Under the pieces are notes generated by a model. The model made no database searches, was not told the DNA's origin, and worked only from the letters and a program-made list of their open reading frames with translations. From Polynucleobacter sp. (GTDB lineage Bacteria; Pseudomonadota; Gammaproteobacteria; Burkholderiales; Burkholderiaceae): a stretch of DNA of 64,000 nucleotides. Below are positions 8,468-18,893 of this stretch, piece by piece (within the stretch, counting starts at the first letter, position 1; each line of letters opens with the position of its first letter). The translations under genes and the position numbers were made by a program. The stretch spans positions 124,001 to 188,000 of the forward strand of contig NZ_JAUXZY010000004.1 in NCBI RefSeq assembly GCF_030693775.1, in the 5' to 3' direction.

Positions 8468-11205
8468 GCAAGCGCGTGATTGCCCCAATGCGTTTGTCTG
8501 GCCTCGAGTCGTATAACGTCAGTCCAGTGGTTGGCTTCGTCAATATTGGTGAGCGCACCAACGTGACGGGATCAAAAGCCTTCTCGCGCATGATTTTAAA
8601 TAATCAATTTGATGAAGCCTTGGCCGTAGCACGGCAGCAAGTTGAAAGTGGCGCGCAGATTATTGACATCAATATGGATGAGGCCATGCTCGATTCAGAG
8701 GCAGCCATGGTGCGCTTTCTGAATCTGATTGCATCTGAGCCCGATATTGCGCGTGTGCCTATCATGATCGACTCATCGAAGTGGAGCATCATCGAGGCCG
8801 GCTTGAAATGTGTCCAAGGTAAGCCCATCGTCAATTCGATTTCTTTAAAAGAAGGTGAAGAAGCATTTCGGCATCAAGCTAAGCTGATCCGTCGCTATGG
8901 AGCCGCCACAGTAGTCATGGCATTTGATGAAAAAGGGCAGGCTGATACCTATCAACGTAAAACAGAAATTTGCCAGCGTTCGTATCAAATTTTGGTAGAC
9001 GAAATTGGATTTCCTGCGGAAGACATTATTTTTGATCCCAATATTTTTGCGATTGCAACCGGGATTGAAGAGCACGATAACTACGCGGTTGATTTTATCA
9101 ATGCAACGCGCTGGATTAAAGAAAATCTACCGGGCGCGAAAGTCAGCGGCGGTGTTTCCAATGTGAGCTTTTCCTTCCGCGGCAATGATCGTGTTCGTGA
9201 AGCTATTCATACCGTATTTTTGTACCATGCGATTCAGGCAGGCATGGACATGGGCATTGTGAATGCCGGACAGCTTGGGGTCTATGCCGACTTAGATCCA
9301 GAGTTGCGCGAGCGGGTGGAAGACATTGTGCTCAACCGCTTTAAAGAAAAGGATGGCCAAACTCCAACCGAGCGCTTATTGGCAATCGCGGATCAATTTA
9401 AGGGCGACGGTATCAAGCAAGTCGAGAATCTCGTATGGCGTGAAGCGCCGGTACGGGATCGCTTAACGCACGCCTTGGTGCACGGCATTACCAACTTTAT
9501 TTTGGACGACACCGAAGAGTTGCGCGCGGATATCATGGGTTCCGGCGGCCGTCCGATTGAAGTGATTGAGGGCCCCCTCATGGATGGCATGAACGTGGTC
9601 GGCGATTTGTTCGGTGAAGGCAAAATGTTTTTGCCGCAAGTCGTAAAAAGTGCGCGTGTCATGAAGCAGGCCGTAGCGCACCTTATTCCCTATATTGAAG
9701 AAGAAAAACGCTTGCACGTTGCTGCAGGCGGGGAAGCCAAAGCCAAGGGCAAGATTGTGATGGCAACTGTTAAGGGCGATGTCCATGACATTGGCAAAAA
9801 CATTGTGACCGTTGTTCTTCAATGCAATAACTTTGAAGTAGTCAATATGGGTGTGATGGTGCCTTGTGCTGAGATTCTGAAGGTAGCCAAGGAAGAGAAG
9901 GCCGATATTGTCGGGCTATCTGGTTTGATTACTCCTTCGCTTGAGGAGATGACCTACGTTGCCCAAGAAATGCAGCGTGATCCGTATTTCCGTGACCAGC
10001 AGTTGCCTTTGATGATTGGTGGGGCGACTACATCCCGCGTTCATACTGCAGTCAAGATTGCGCCGCACTATGACGGTCCGGTGGTGTATGTACCGGATGC
10101 GTCACGCTCCGTCTCGGTTGCATCCAGCTTGCTCTCAGATGAGAGTGCCAGTAAGTTTATTCAAGACTTGCGCGATGACTATGATCGCATCCGCTTACAG
10201 CATGCCAATCGTAAAGCAGTGCCAACCATTTCACTGGAAGCGGCACGCCAAAATCGAGAGAAAATCGATTGGACTACCTACACGCCAGAGAAGCCTAAAT
10301 TTATTGGTCGCCGCGTCTTCAAAAACTTTGCCCTCAGTGAAATTGCCAAGTTCATTGACTGGACCCCGTTTTTTCAAACCTGGGATTTGGCGGGCAAGTT
10401 CCCGGCCATCCTCGAGGATGAGGTGGTTGGCGTTGAGGCCAAAAAAGTATTCGCTGATGCCCAGGCTCTATTAGAGAAGCTCGTAAAAGGACAATGGCTG
10501 CAGGCAGATGGCGTAGTTGCGTTTTATCCTGCTAACACCATTGGCGATGACATTGTGTTGTATAGCGATGAAACGCGTGAGCATCCCCTATTTGTCTGGC
10601 ATAACTTACGCCAGCAGTCAGAGCGGCCAGTGGTCGATGGAGTAAAGCGACCCAATCGCTGCCTTGCAGACTACGTTGCGCCGCGGGATTCTGGAGTGGC
10701 GGATTACGTCGGCTGTTTTGCTGTTACAACCGGACACGGCGTTGAAAAGAAAGTCGCTGAATTTCAGGCAAAAAACGACGATTACAACGCCATCATGCTC
10801 AAGGCCTTAGCAGATCGCCTAGCGGAGGCCTTTGCTGAACTCATGCACCACCGCGTGCGTACTGATCTGTGGGGTTATGCCAGCGATGAGTCCCTAACAA
10901 ATGAGGCCATGATCGATGAGCAATATCGCGGCATTCGGCCGGCACCCGGTTATCCAGCCTGCCCGGCCCATGAGGTCAAGCGCGATATGTTGCGCATCGT
11001 TGGCGCGGAAGACATTGGCATGACCCTAACCGAGTCTTTTGCAATGGATCCCGCCTCCAGTGTGAGCGGATTTTATTTGGCGCACCCCAATGCGCAGTAT
11101 TTCAACGTTGGTAAGGTGGCAGCAGATCAAGTCGAGGATTTAGCCAAGCGCCGTGATGAATCAGTTGAAACCGTGCGCCGGTCTCTATCAAGCTCTTTGG
11201 AGTGA
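8464..11205 (+). CDS. metH: Methionine synthase, folate/B12/reactivation modules (split MetH, part 2)
   Basis: 913 residues covering the rest of MetH. Domains in order: pterin-binding domain for methyl-tetrahydrofolate (about 1-290; [23 protein letters not shown]), cap and B12-binding domain (about 300-560; [11 protein letters not shown] supplies the His that ligates cobalt, followed by [13 protein letters not shown]), and the AdoMet-dependent reactivation domain (about 590-905; [30 protein letters not shown]). It transfers methyl from 5-methyl-THF via cobalamin to homocysteine held by the partner protein. A Shine-Dalgarno-like GAGGTAG inside the previous gene precedes its ATG. A hairpin terminator follows. 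Confidence 0.95.
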   Translation: MSKRVIAPMRLSGLESYNVSPVVGFVNIGERTNVTGSKAFSRMILNNQFDEALAVARQQVESGAQIIDINMDEAMLDSEAAMVRFLNLIASEPDIARVPIMIDSSKWSIIEAGLKCVQGKPIVNSISLKEGEEAFRHQAKLIRRYGAATVVMAFDEKGQADTYQRKTEICQRSYQILVDEIGFPAEDIIFDPNIFAIATGIEEHDNYAVDFINATRWIKENLPGAKVSGGVSNVSFSFRGNDRVREAIHTVFLYHAIQAGMDMGIVNAGQLGVYADLDPELRERVEDIVLNRFKEKDGQTPTERLLAIADQFKGDGIKQVENLVWREAPVRDRLTHALVHGITNFILDDTEELRADIMGSGGRPIEVIEGPLMDGMNVVGDLFGEGKMFLPQVVKSARVMKQAVAHLIPYIEEEKRLHVAAGGEAKAKGKIVMATVKGDVHDIGKNIVTVVLQCNNFEVVNMGVMVPCAEILKVAKEEKADIVGLSGLITPSLEEMTYVAQEMQRDPYFRDQQLPLMIGGATTSRVHTAVKIAPHYDGPVVYVPDASRSVSVASSLLSDESASKFIQDLRDDYDRIRLQHANRKAVPTISLEAARQNREKIDWTTYTPEKPKFIGRRVFKNFALSEIAKFIDWTPFFQTWDLAGKFPAILEDEVVGVEAKKVFADAQALLEKLVKGQWLQADGVVAFYPANTIGDDIVLYSDETREHPLFVWHNLRQQSERPVVDGVKRPNRCLADYVAPRDSGVADYVGCFAVTTGHGVEKKVAEFQAKNDDYNAIMLKALADRLAEAFAELMHHRVRTDLWGYASDESLTNEAMIDEQYRGIRPAPGYPACPAHEVKRDMLRIVGAEDIGMTLTESFAMDPASSVSGFYLAHPNAQYFNVGKVAADQVEDLAKRRDESVETVRRSLSSSLE

Positions 11206-11211
11206 TTCCCT

Positions 11212-11238
11212 GCCTTTGTATAGCAAAGGCTTGTCTTT
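11212..11238 (+). terminator. Rho-independent terminator after metH
   Basis: A 7-bp stem GCCTTTG / CAAAGGC with loop TATAG lies directly after the metH stop and is followed by TTGTCTTT. It ends at the stop codon of the convergent DUF1840 gene. Confidence 0.7.
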
Positions 11239-11554
11239 AGACGCCCCAGACGATGGGTTCATTTGCAGCCCGAGATTGCTTCATGAGTTCTAGAAAGGGG
11301 AAGGCCCGCTGCCCTAGACGATCGGCAGTCGGCTTTTCTTGGTCAGAGTCTGAGGGTGTGTCGGGAGCGCTACTTTTGGAGGCTACATCGGCCGCAATGG
11401 CGGATTCAAGGCGAGCAATAAACTCCGGCAAACGCTCTGCGACCAAAATGCCCCGTTTCTCTAGGGGGTGCTCAATGATGTCAAAAATGCGTTGGCTCAA
11501 ATCCGAGAGCATGATGACATCGGGGCCTGCTTTGGAGTGAAATTGGTAGATCAT
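11237..11554 (-). CDS. DUF1840 family protein
   Basis: 105 residues, cytosolic and without membrane segments. It matches the DUF1840 pattern: start MIYQFHSKAG, then DVIML near residue 12, the helix IFDIIEHPLEKRGILVAERL (about 24-43) and a C-terminal FLELMKQSRAANEPIVWGV. The middle (about 60-80) is polar and low-complexity. It is divergent from argS across 69 bp. The hexamer TAAGCT in extended form (TGGTAAGCT) ends five bases before its ATG, so a very short leader is possible. Function unknown. Confidence 0.82.
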   Translation of the reverse strand: MIYQFHSKAGPDVIMLSDLSQRIFDIIEHPLEKRGILVAERLPEFIARLESAIAADVASKSSAPDTPSDSDQEKPTADRLGQRAFPFLELMKQSRAANEPIVWGV

Positions 11555-11623
11555 AATTTAGCTTACCACCTTTAAGAAGCCCCTATTCATAATCGGCCAC
11601 TACGCCTGATAAACTCCCCTTCT

Positions 11624-13357
11624 ATGCTGTTAAATCACAAAACCCAGTTAATTGAATTGCTACGCCGCGCCTTGAGCGCCGTTGCAAATAGTCGCGGTAT
11701 TGCACAGGATGTGCCGATTGAGCCACGGCTTGAGCGACCCAAATCAGTGGACCATGGCGATGTCGCTTGCAACATTGCATTGCAAATCGCCAAAGCATGG
11801 AAGATGAATCCCCGTGAGTTGGCCCAGGCTATCGTGGATTCCTTAGGGTCAGATCCGAGTTATGCAAGGCTGATTGCATCGAGTGAGATTGCAGGCCCTG
11901 GATTTATTAATTTCCGCTTAAGCAATGCAGCTAAAACCGAAGTGGTTGCAGCAGTGCTCGATCAGAAAAAAACATTCGGTAAGCGTGCGGGCGATGGGGT
12001 GTCACGGGCAATGGTGGAGTTTGTTTCTGCCAATCCAACCGGCCCCTTGCACGTTGGCCATGGCCGGCAAGCAGCGCTCGGCGATGCTATTGCCAATCTG
12101 CTGGATACCCAAGGAATTTCCGTGCACCGAGAGTTTTATTACAACGATGCTGGAGTGCAGATTACGAATTTAGCGGCATCCGTGCATGCCCGCCTGAGCG
12201 GACTCAAGCCGGGTGATGCAAGCTGGCCAGAGCAGGCTTACAACGGCGATTACATTGCGGAGATTGCAGAGGCGTACAAGGCTTCTCCTGAATGCAAGGG
12301 CGCCGATGACTTGGCAGCGATTCAGCAGTTTGCGGTTGCTTACCTACGCAATGAGCAGGATATTGATTTACGTACGTTTGGCGTTCAGTTTGATTGTTAC
12401 TACCTCGAATCCTCTTTGTATACCGACGGCAGTGTGGCTCAGATCGTTGCTGACCTGGGATCGGTAGGTAAAACATATGAAGCCGACGGCGCATTGTGGC
12501 TTAGGACCACAGAAGATGGCGATGACAAGGACCGCGTCATGCGCAAGTCAGACGGCACATACACCTATTTTGTGCCAGATGTGGCTTACCATGCGAGCAA
12601 GTGGCAGCGCGGCTTTACTAAAGTAATTAATGTTCAAGGCAGTGATCACCATGGCACCATCGCTCGCGTGCGCTCTGGTTTGCAAGGTGTTGCGCAAAAG
12701 CGCGGCTGGATTATTCCGGCTGATTACCCCGACTATGTTCTGCACAAGATGGTGACGGTGATGCGGCATGGGCAGGAGGTCAAGATTTCAAAGCGGGCCG
12801 GGTCTTATGTGACCGTTCGTGATTTAGTGGAGTGGTCTGGTGGCGTTACCGAGTCGATGAATGTAGAAGAGCGCGAATTAGCTTTGCAGCGTGGGCGTGA
12901 TGCAGTGCGCTTCTTCTTGATTTCTCGTAAAGCTGATACGGAATTTGTTTTTGATGTGGATTTGGCACTGCAACAGAATGATGAAAACCCAGTGTTCTAT
13001 GTGCAATATGCCCATGCGCGTATTTGCTCCATCTTGCAGCAATGGAGCGGCACCGATGCAGAGTTACTGAATGCCAATCTGTCACTTTTAGACAGCAAGG
13101 CTTCCGATCATTTGTTACGCCGCCTTGCCGAGTACCCTGAGATGCTAACAACAGCCGCCGCCGAGTTATCCCCACACGCAGTTGCGTTTTATCTGCGTGA
13201 TTTAGCGGGGGATTTCCATACTTTTTACAATGCAGACCGGGTTTTAGTAGACGATGCAAACCTTAAATTAGCTCGGTTGGCTTTATTGTCTGCAAGCCGG
13301 CAGGTAATTGAAAATGGATTGGCTTTATTGGGTGTGTCGGCGCCCAGAAAAATGTAA
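11624..13357 (+). CDS. argS: Arginine--tRNA ligase
   Basis: 577 residues, class I aminoacyl-tRNA synthetase charging tRNA-Arg. The ArgRS N-terminal Add-1 domain (about 1-90) is followed by the HIGH-type signature ([17 protein letters not shown] near residue 140), the Rossmann catalytic core, a KMSKS-like element (VKISKRAG near 390) and the anticodon-binding DALR domain (about 455-577; YVQYAHARI...). Length is normal for the family. Its end lies 13 bp before the SPOR gene, so argS, the SPOR gene and dsbA probably form one transcript. Confidence 0.97.
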   Translation: MLLNHKTQLIELLRRALSAVANSRGIAQDVPIEPRLERPKSVDHGDVACNIALQIAKAWKMNPRELAQAIVDSLGSDPSYARLIASSEIAGPGFINFRLSNAAKTEVVAAVLDQKKTFGKRAGDGVSRAMVEFVSANPTGPLHVGHGRQAALGDAIANLLDTQGISVHREFYYNDAGVQITNLAASVHARLSGLKPGDASWPEQAYNGDYIAEIAEAYKASPECKGADDLAAIQQFAVAYLRNEQDIDLRTFGVQFDCYYLESSLYTDGSVAQIVADLGSVGKTYEADGALWLRTTEDGDDKDRVMRKSDGTYTYFVPDVAYHASKWQRGFTKVINVQGSDHHGTIARVRSGLQGVAQKRGWIIPADYPDYVLHKMVTVMRHGQEVKISKRAGSYVTVRDLVEWSGGVTESMNVEERELALQRGRDAVRFFLISRKADTEFVFDVDLALQQNDENPVFYVQYAHARICSILQQWSGTDAELLNANLSLLDSKASDHLLRRLAEYPEMLTTAAAELSPHAVAFYLRDLAGDFHTFYNADRVLVDDANLKLARLALLSASRQVIENGLALLGVSAPRKM

Positions 13358-13370
13358 GATAAGGGAAATG

Positions 13371-13997
13371 ATGAACAAAACCAATCAACCTGCCGGATTT
13401 CCGTTGCATCCCATTGCCCAAAGCGATAGGGAGTTTGGCGGCACCATTTTGGGTTTGGTGATTGGTTTGGCGATCGGTCTTGGCCTCGCTTTGGCAGTAG
13501 CTTTTTATATTTCCAAAACGCCACCGCAAGAGCGGCCTGGTGTCAAAGCCCCCAATCTTCCGTTATCCATTAAGCCAGCTGCGCCAGCGGAGACGGTGGC
13601 TAGTGAAGAAGAAAAACCAGCAACGCAAATTGATTTAAATAAGCCACTGCAAGGCAAATCTCCGGCAGTACCCAGTATCAGTGCGGATCCGATTGCTGAT
13701 ATTGCAACTGGTAAAGCTGCAGCAGATGCCGCGGTGAGCGCAAAGGCAGATACGAAGACAGAAGTCGTCTTTTTTGTTCAGACCGGCGCTTTTGCAAGCC
13801 AACCTGAGGCAGACGCACAAAAAGCCAGTTTAGCCATGCAGGGAATGCAATCGCAAATTAGCGAAGGAATGGTGGATGGAAAAGCCGTTTGGCGGGTTCG
13901 TATCGGTCCTTTTGCGAATGTCGATGACAGCGGTATTGTGCGCAGTAAGTTAACCGGCATGGGCATTAAGCCGGCCGTTATTAAGGTCAACAAATAA
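13371..13997 (+). CDS. SPOR-domain membrane protein
   Basis: 208 residues. A short cytoplasmic N-terminus is followed by one TM helix (about 23-46; GLVIGLAIGLGLALAV), a Pro/Ala/Lys-rich periplasmic linker, and a C-terminal SPOR domain (about 130-205; FVQTGAFASQPEADAQKASL, VWRVRIGPFANVDDS) that binds denuded peptidoglycan glycans at division sites. Two adjacent ATGs exist (13368, 13371); AAGGG ends five bases before the second, which I choose. An open frame extends upstream inside argS but has no signal. Its stop shares one base with the dsbA start. Confidence 0.88.
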   Translation: MNKTNQPAGFPLHPIAQSDREFGGTILGLVIGLAIGLGLALAVAFYISKTPPQERPGVKAPNLPLSIKPAAPAETVASEEEKPATQIDLNKPLQGKSPAVPSISADPIADIATGKAAADAAVSAKADTKTEVVFFVQTGAFASQPEADAQKASLAMQGMQSQISEGMVDGKAVWRVRIGPFANVDDSGIVRSKLTGMGIKPAVIKVNK

Positions 13998-14653
13998 TGA
14001 AATCATTTATGCGATCACTGCAACTCGCGCTAGGTGCCGTATTTGCCCTGATTTTTTTAATGCCCCTTGCGCATGCTCAAGGCCCTGCAAAGATAGAGCC
14101 TGGATTTGATTACCGTATCCTGCCAGTAGCTCAGCCGCTCGATACCAAAGGCAAAGTAGAGGTCATTGAATTCTTTTGGTACGGATGCCCGCATTGTTTT
14201 GATTTCGATCCCGAAATCATGGCATGGGAAAAGCGCCAAGCGAAAGACGTCGTATTTCGTCAGGTACCGATTGCCTTCCGTGAGGAGTTGATGCCGCACA
14301 GCCAATTGTTTTATGCGCTTGAGGCTTTAGGCAAGAGCAATCTCAATTCCAAGGTGATGTTTGCTATGCATCGGGAGAACAAGCGTCTTCTCAATGAGAA
14401 TGACATCGCAGACTGGGTTGCAAGCCAGGGCGTAGATCGCAATGCATTCTTGGCCGCATACCGTTCATTTGCGGTTGTTTCAAAAGCAAGGGCTGCACGG
14501 CAGATGGGTGAGGCGTATCGTATTGACGGCGTTCCGACTGTCGCAATTCAAGGAAAGTACATTACTTCACCTTCGATTGCCGGTACCCGTGCAAAAGCCA
14601 TCGCAGTGATGGATCACTTGGTCGATAAAGTCAGAAAAGAAAATTACAAGTAA
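13997..14653 (+). CDS. dsbA: Thiol:disulfide interchange protein DsbA
   Basis: 218 residues, periplasmic oxidoreductase that forms disulfides in exported proteins. A signal peptide (about 1-28, ending AHAQG) is followed by a thioredoxin fold with an inserted helical domain. The active site CPHC is in FFWYGCPHCFDFDP near residue 60, and the cis-Pro loop GVPTVAIQGKY is near 177. The partner DsbB is not in the window. It is translationally coupled to the SPOR gene (ATG shares a base with the preceding TAA). Confidence 0.94.
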   Translation: MKSFMRSLQLALGAVFALIFLMPLAHAQGPAKIEPGFDYRILPVAQPLDTKGKVEVIEFFWYGCPHCFDFDPEIMAWEKRQAKDVVFRQVPIAFREELMPHSQLFYALEALGKSNLNSKVMFAMHRENKRLLNENDIADWVASQGVDRNAFLAAYRSFAVVSKARAARQMGEAYRIDGVPTVAIQGKYITSPSIAGTRAKAIAVMDHLVDKVRKENYK

Positions 14654-14676
14654 TTGAGGCGGTACTGCCTACGACG

Positions 14677-15453
14677 TTAAATTTTGACGAAACGCCGTAG
14701 TATCCAGAAGTAAATGGGATAGGGCAGTAGGCGTAAAAACTTTAAGAATCCAGAAAACCGTTTCGGAAAATGGATGTCAAACTCACCCTCACGTATGCCA
14801 TCCAAAATATGTTTGGCCGCCTCTTCAGAGCTAATTAAGGCGGGCATTTCAAAGTCATTTTGCGCAGTAGCCTCGGTCTTTACAAAGCCTGGAGAAATCA
14901 TGTGCACCCCAATACCTTTCGGCTGCAAATCATAAAAGAGGGTTTCACAAAAGTTAATCATGGCCGCTTTACTGGGGCCATACGCTAAAGCCTTGGGTAG
15001 ACCGCTGTAGCCAGCGACGCTGCCTACAATGGCGATATGGCCGCTGTGACGCTCTAGCATATTCGGCAAGACCGCAGCAACGGCGCGCATCGGCCCAAAT
15101 ACATTGGCATTGATGGTTTTCTCGGCCGACTCCATCTCAAAGTTATCGGCACGTAGCGGTATGTAAATCCCAGAAACAAACAACAGTAGATCGAGCTGCC
15201 CCCATTCCTGCATGAGCTTTTGGTAGGCCTCCTGAATTGCCGGAGGCTCGGTGACATCTAAGGGCAATATCAAACTTTGATTCGGCTTGCCATGCTGCGC
15301 AACCGCTTGAAGATTTTGCACTCGACGGCCAGAGAGTGCGACCAATGCGCCGGCTGCGAATAGCGCGATTGCACAAGCTTCCCCAATACCGCTACTGGCA
15401 CCAATCACCCATACGCGTTTTCCGGCGAAGTCCTGCATGCCAATTTGTTTCAT
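14677..15453 (-). CDS. Short-chain dehydrogenase/reductase, last gene of the photolyase-linked lipid cluster
   Basis: 258 residues, classical SDR. The NAD(P)-binding GASSGIGEACA is near residue 17, the catalytic Ser lies in IVGSVAGYSGLP near 145 and YGPSK gives Tyr/Lys near 158. The C-terminal 30 residues (FLKFLRLLPYPIYFWILRRF) are hydrophobic and basic, suggesting membrane association. It overlaps the CFA-like gene by four bases and is the fifth gene of a coupled operon reading down from 19462. The substrate is probably lipid-linked given its neighbours, but this is inference. Confidence 0.88.
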   Translation of the reverse strand: MKQIGMQDFAGKRVWVIGASSGIGEACAIALFAAGALVALSGRRVQNLQAVAQHGKPNQSLILPLDVTEPPAIQEAYQKLMQEWGQLDLLLFVSGIYIPLRADNFEMESAEKTINANVFGPMRAVAAVLPNMLERHSGHIAIVGSVAGYSGLPKALAYGPSKAAMINFCETLFYDLQPKGIGVHMISPGFVKTEATAQNDFEMPALISSEEAAKHILDGIREGEFDIHFPKRFSGFLKFLRLLPYPIYFWILRRFVKI

Positions 15454-16718
15454 GGGCGTAGGCTATCTCCGCTAATGTGATCGTGAACCAGAGTGAATTG
15501 CACGACATCGATATTGCGCTCTGAAAAGCCAGCAGCGCAGTACATCAGGTAAAAATTCCAGAGTCGGACGAAGGCCTCATCAAAGCCGAGTTGGCGCACT
15601 TGGTCCAGCTGCTCATTAAACGATTCATACCAAATACACAGTGTTTTTGCATAATCAGTACCAAATGCAAATTCGTCATCAACCCGCAAACCAGCCCGAG
15701 CCGCATACTCTTTAAAAGCAGACTTGGATGGCAACATGCCACCTGGGAAAACGTACTGCTGAATAAAGTCCGTGCTGCTTCGGTAGCGCTCAAACAATTC
15801 TTCGGCAATCACAATGGTCTGAATGCAAGCTTTACCGCCGGACTTAAGGGAGGATGCAATCGTCTTGAAATACTGTTCCCAATGGTTTTCACCGACCGCC
15901 TCAAACATTTCGATGGAAGCAATGCCATCAAATTGATCTTTGCAATCGCGATAGTCCTGAAAGCGAATCTCAGAATTAAGACCTTGCTCTGCAAGACGTG
16001 CTTCGGCAAATTTCTGCTGTTCTCGCGATAAAGTAAGTCCAGTCACATGACAGCCTGCAAGCGCCGCTTCTTCAATAAAGCCGCCCCAGCCACAACCAAT
16101 CTCCAGAATGCGTTTTCCTGGAGCGGCATCGATGGCGGACAAAATACGCCGGTACTTATTGGATTGCGCCTGAGCCAATGGGAGCTGGAGATCACCACTA
16201 AACCATGCGCTGGAATAGGTCATGCTGGGATCAAGCCATAAAGAGTAGAAGGGGTTGCCTAAGTCATAGTGCGCATGAATGTTTTTACGGCTACCCGATT
16301 TCGAATTGTTGCGCATCCGATGTTTGATGCGGTAGAACAGGGAGCCAAACCAACTGCCATAGATTGCTTTTTCCAGCAGGGTGCGATTACGGATCGCTAT
16401 CTCTAATATGGCTTTTAAGTTAGACGTATTCCATTGGCCGCGAATGTAGCTCTCGGCAAAACCAATATCACCATGCTTTAGAACGTCTTTAAAAACGTCC
16501 CAGTCCAGGATATGTAAATCAGCATGCAAATCGTCGCTGCTGCTGCCAAAGTATTCGGTTCTACCATCCGGCAAGGTGAGCGCTAAATGCCCAGATTTAA
16601 CGTTACTCAGCAAGGCTAGAAAGGTTCTTGCTGCCAGCGGAATTGATTGGGCTGTCTGACGATCAGCAGAGCGTGAAAAACTTAATCGCGATAGAAGGGA
16701 TTGTCCAGGTCGATTCAT
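15450..16718 (-). CDS. Cyclopropane-fatty-acyl-phospholipid synthase-family methyltransferase
   Basis: 422 residues. An N-terminal lipid-binding region (about 1-125) precedes the SAM methyltransferase core. Family hallmarks are HYDLGNPFYSLWLDPSMTYS (about 148-167), SAM motif I LEIGCGWGGF near 200, the Glu in SIEMFEAVGENHW near 265 and the catalytic-loop Cys in LMYCAAGFSERNIDV near 390. The family methylates unsaturated acyl chains of membrane phospholipids. Because it sits with DUF1365 and an FAD oxidoreductase, the product may be a methylated or furan fatty acid rather than a cyclopropane; this is not decidable from sequence. It overlaps both neighbours by four bases. Confidence 0.9.
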   Translation of the reverse strand: MNRPGQSLLSRLSFSRSADRQTAQSIPLAARTFLALLSNVKSGHLALTLPDGRTEYFGSSSDDLHADLHILDWDVFKDVLKHGDIGFAESYIRGQWNTSNLKAILEIAIRNRTLLEKAIYGSWFGSLFYRIKHRMRNNSKSGSRKNIHAHYDLGNPFYSLWLDPSMTYSSAWFSGDLQLPLAQAQSNKYRRILSAIDAAPGKRILEIGCGWGGFIEEAALAGCHVTGLTLSREQQKFAEARLAEQGLNSEIRFQDYRDCKDQFDGIASIEMFEAVGENHWEQYFKTIASSLKSGGKACIQTIVIAEELFERYRSSTDFIQQYVFPGGMLPSKSAFKEYAARAGLRVDDEFAFGTDYAKTLCIWYESFNEQLDQVRQLGFDEAFVRLWNFYLMYCAAGFSERNIDVVQFTLVHDHISGDSLRP

Positions 16719-17512
16719 CTACTAACTTCAAAGTCCGGCGGTTTTGGTTTGGAGTGGAACGGGACGCCTTTGGCCCACAGCTTCAGTGCCTGCCAATGAA
16801 TACGTCCAATTACCCCAATGCTCATGAGAGGATATCGCAATATCGATAAATACAGGGAAGTACGCGTCAGCGGGTGTGCTTCACCGCTGATACTGGTATG
16901 AATTAAGGGCTGCCCATCCTCATGAAGCTCAATGCGGTTGACGGTGTTGCGTCCGGACTGGCTTTCTTGGGGAAAGAGGAAGCGGAAGCGGTATTCGCCG
17001 CTGACATCGCAAAAAGGGGATACATGAAAGACCTTGTTGGTTGTCAGGGTTTCTCCCGAATGCAGTGATTCGCCGGAATCTTTACTTAAGAGATAGCAGT
17101 GACGCTCCCCAAACGTATTGTTGACCTCAGCGATGACGGCGCGGACCTCCCCGTTGGGTTTGGTGCAAATCCAAAAACTCACAGGATTAAAGACGTAGGC
17201 CAAAACCCGTGGAAAGGTTTGTAACCAGATTTCACCATCGGGATGCGCAATGCCATTCGAGGCTAAGAGTTGTTCGGCCCAGGCCAAACTATCTGCATCG
17301 CCGCGACCATGGTCCTTATCAAAAAAGGAAAAGAAGCGAAATTGATTGTCACCTAAGCCATGCTGACGCAGTAAGACTGAATTGCGCCGCCGCTCACGCA
17401 TGGGAATACTGATCGTAAACACCGAATATGCGAATGCATTTTTTGCAGGACGGAAGCGGCGGTGTTGAACGACTCCGAAATTCAGTTTCGGACTTAAATC
17501 AATTGGCAACAT
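16715..17512 (-). CDS. DUF1365 family protein
   Basis: 265 residues. It matches DUF1365: VQHRRFRPAKNAFAYSVF near residue 15, the Asp/His-rich DKDHGRGD near 65, FPRVLAYVFNPVSFWIC near 105 and VNNTFGERHCYLL near 130. There is no signal peptide. DUF1365 genes co-occur almost always with CFA-type methyltransferase and FAD amine-oxidase-like genes, as here, and in Rhodobacter sphaeroides such a set belongs to the singlet-oxygen response. Its biochemical role is not established to my knowledge. It overlaps the FAD gene by 14 bases and the CFA gene by four. Confidence 0.9.
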   Translation of the reverse strand: MLPIDLSPKLNFGVVQHRRFRPAKNAFAYSVFTISIPMRERRRNSVLLRQHGLGDNQFRFFSFFDKDHGRGDADSLAWAEQLLASNGIAHPDGEIWLQTFPRVLAYVFNPVSFWICTKPNGEVRAVIAEVNNTFGERHCYLLSKDSGESLHSGETLTTNKVFHVSPFCDVSGEYRFRFLFPQESQSGRNTVNRIELHEDGQPLIHTSISGEAHPLTRTSLYLSILRYPLMSIGVIGRIHWQALKLWAKGVPFHSKPKPPDFEVSR

Positions 17513-18893
17513 TGACCTCTGCCAGAGAAGTGAGAATGCTAGCGGGATGCTTGCTGCGCTCCAAAATGGCTTCAGCTACCGTCTCTCCAGAGCGCAACCC
17601 ATCTTCATGAAATCCGTACCCAGTCCATGCGCCGCAGTACCAAACCGATGACTTGCCCTGGATTAGAGGTAAGCCCGCTTGCGCATCGGTAGCGCGCATA
17701 TCAAATACAGGGTGCGCATACCGAATCTCCTGAAATACCTTGCTGGGGTCAGGCTCACGCAGTGGATTAAGGGTGACGATAATCGGAATATCTTTCAGTG
17801 CTGCAGGCAAGGGCTGAAGGAGGTTGATCAGATAACTGACGCTAACCGTATCTTCAGGCACGTCATCACTCTTCGCTTGCGCCGTGTAATTCCAGGCGGC
17901 CCAGCAGCGCTTACGCTCTGGCAAAAAGGAGGCATCGGTATGCAAGATCGCCCGATTAGCCTGATACGGAATTGCGCTCAGAATGGATTGACTTGCTGAA
18001 TCAATGCCATGGAGCAGATCAAGGCTTTGGTCGCTATGGCAGGCCATCACAATCTCATCAAACTGGGCGGTACCACTAGCGCTAATAACTTCAATTGCCT
18101 GCTGTTTGCTATTGGCGGGGACATGAACCGCTGTAACTGCTTCACGAACCCAATGAACGCCATGCTGATCAAGGGCGCCAACTACGCGTTTCACGTATTC
18201 CCTCGAACCGCCTTGCACCGTCAGCCACTGTGGTCGATCTTGTATTTTCAGGAGGCCATGGTTATGGCAAAAGCGCGCCATGGTTTTAATCGGAAATTCC
18301 AGCATTTGATCGACAGAGCATGACCAAATTGCGCCAATCATGGGCAAGAAATACCAATCCCGAAAAGGCTTGCTAAAGGCATGGCGATCTAGAAAATCGG
18401 CAATGCTTTCTTCTTGGCTTGATGCCTTCGTTAGGCCTGTGTCGCCTGACTCTTCGCTTAAAGCCAGCGCAGTGGCAAGCGCGTTAAAGCGCATGATGTC
18501 ACGCGCCATCTTCCAAAAAGAAGGGCGGACTAAATTGCGCCGTTGACCAAAAAATGAATTGAGGCCATTACCAGCCCACTCCAGTGGTGGAGTCGATTCT
18601 AGCTTGACGGAAAAGGACATCTCGGAAGGAAAAATAGGTACAGCCAATTCTTCAAATAGGCGAACGAGGCGAGGATAGGTGCGGCGATTAAAGACCAAGA
18701 ACCCAGTGTCAACCCCATGCTGAACAGGTCCGCTTGGCGTATCAAGAGTGATATCAACGGTATTGCTGTGACCACCAATGTGTTTTCCTGCTTCGTAAAT
18801 CGTGATCTCAAAATCAGGATGCTGACGTAGGCGGTAAGCACAGCCTAAGCCAGAGATGCCCGCACCAATAATGGCAATTCGCTTTTTAGCCAT
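17499..18893 (-). CDS. FAD-dependent amine-oxidase-like oxidoreductase of the photolyase cluster
   Basis: 464 residues. It has the FAD-binding Rossmann motif near residue 7 (IAIIGAGISGLGCAYRL) and a glutamate at the end of beta-2 (IYEAGKHIGGHSNTV). The C-terminal FAD-contacting segment WYCGAWTGYGFHEDGLRSG is near 430. The family is usually annotated as amine oxidase or NAD(P)-binding protein and is typical of the DUF1365/CFA cluster; it may desaturate or oxidise an acyl chain. The start is the ATG at 18893, sharing one base with the preceding TGA; an in-frame GTG lies one codon upstream. Confidence 0.88.
   Translation of the reverse strand: MAKKRIAIIGAGISGLGCAYRLRQHPDFEITIYEAGKHIGGHSNTVDITLDTPSGPVQHGVDTGFLVFNRRTYPRLVRLFEELAVPIFPSEMSFSVKLESTPPLEWAGNGLNSFFGQRRNLVRPSFWKMARDIMRFNALATALALSEESGDTGLTKASSQEESIADFLDRHAFSKPFRDWYFLPMIGAIWSCSVDQMLEFPIKTMARFCHNHGLLKIQDRPQWLTVQGGSREYVKRVVGALDQHGVHWVREAVTAVHVPANSKQQAIEVISASGTAQFDEIVMACHSDQSLDLLHGIDSASQSILSAIPYQANRAILHTDASFLPERKRCWAAWNYTAQAKSDDVPEDTVSVSYLINLLQPLPAALKDIPIIVTLNPLREPDPSKVFQEIRYAHPVFDMRATDAQAGLPLIQGKSSVWYCGAWTGYGFHEDGLRSGETVAEAILERSKHPASILTSLAEVNVAN

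Noticed and set aside
8460..8470. Methionine synthase break as a frameshift or assembly error
   Set aside because: ATGA overlap, a ribosome site for the second gene and complete domain ends on both sides argue for a true split gene.
10016..10474. A 152-codon second-frame ORF inside metH
   Set aside because: It lies wholly in a conserved MetH domain on the same strand, and its translation has no recognisable domain or start signal.
12846..13259. A 137-codon antisense ORF inside argS
   Set aside because: Reverse-strand shadow of a conserved gene; composition is typical of chance antisense frames and no ribosome site is seen.
15591..16031. A 146-codon ORF opposite the CFA-like gene
   Set aside because: The minus-strand CFA reading has all family motifs through this stretch; the plus frame has no start signal or domain.
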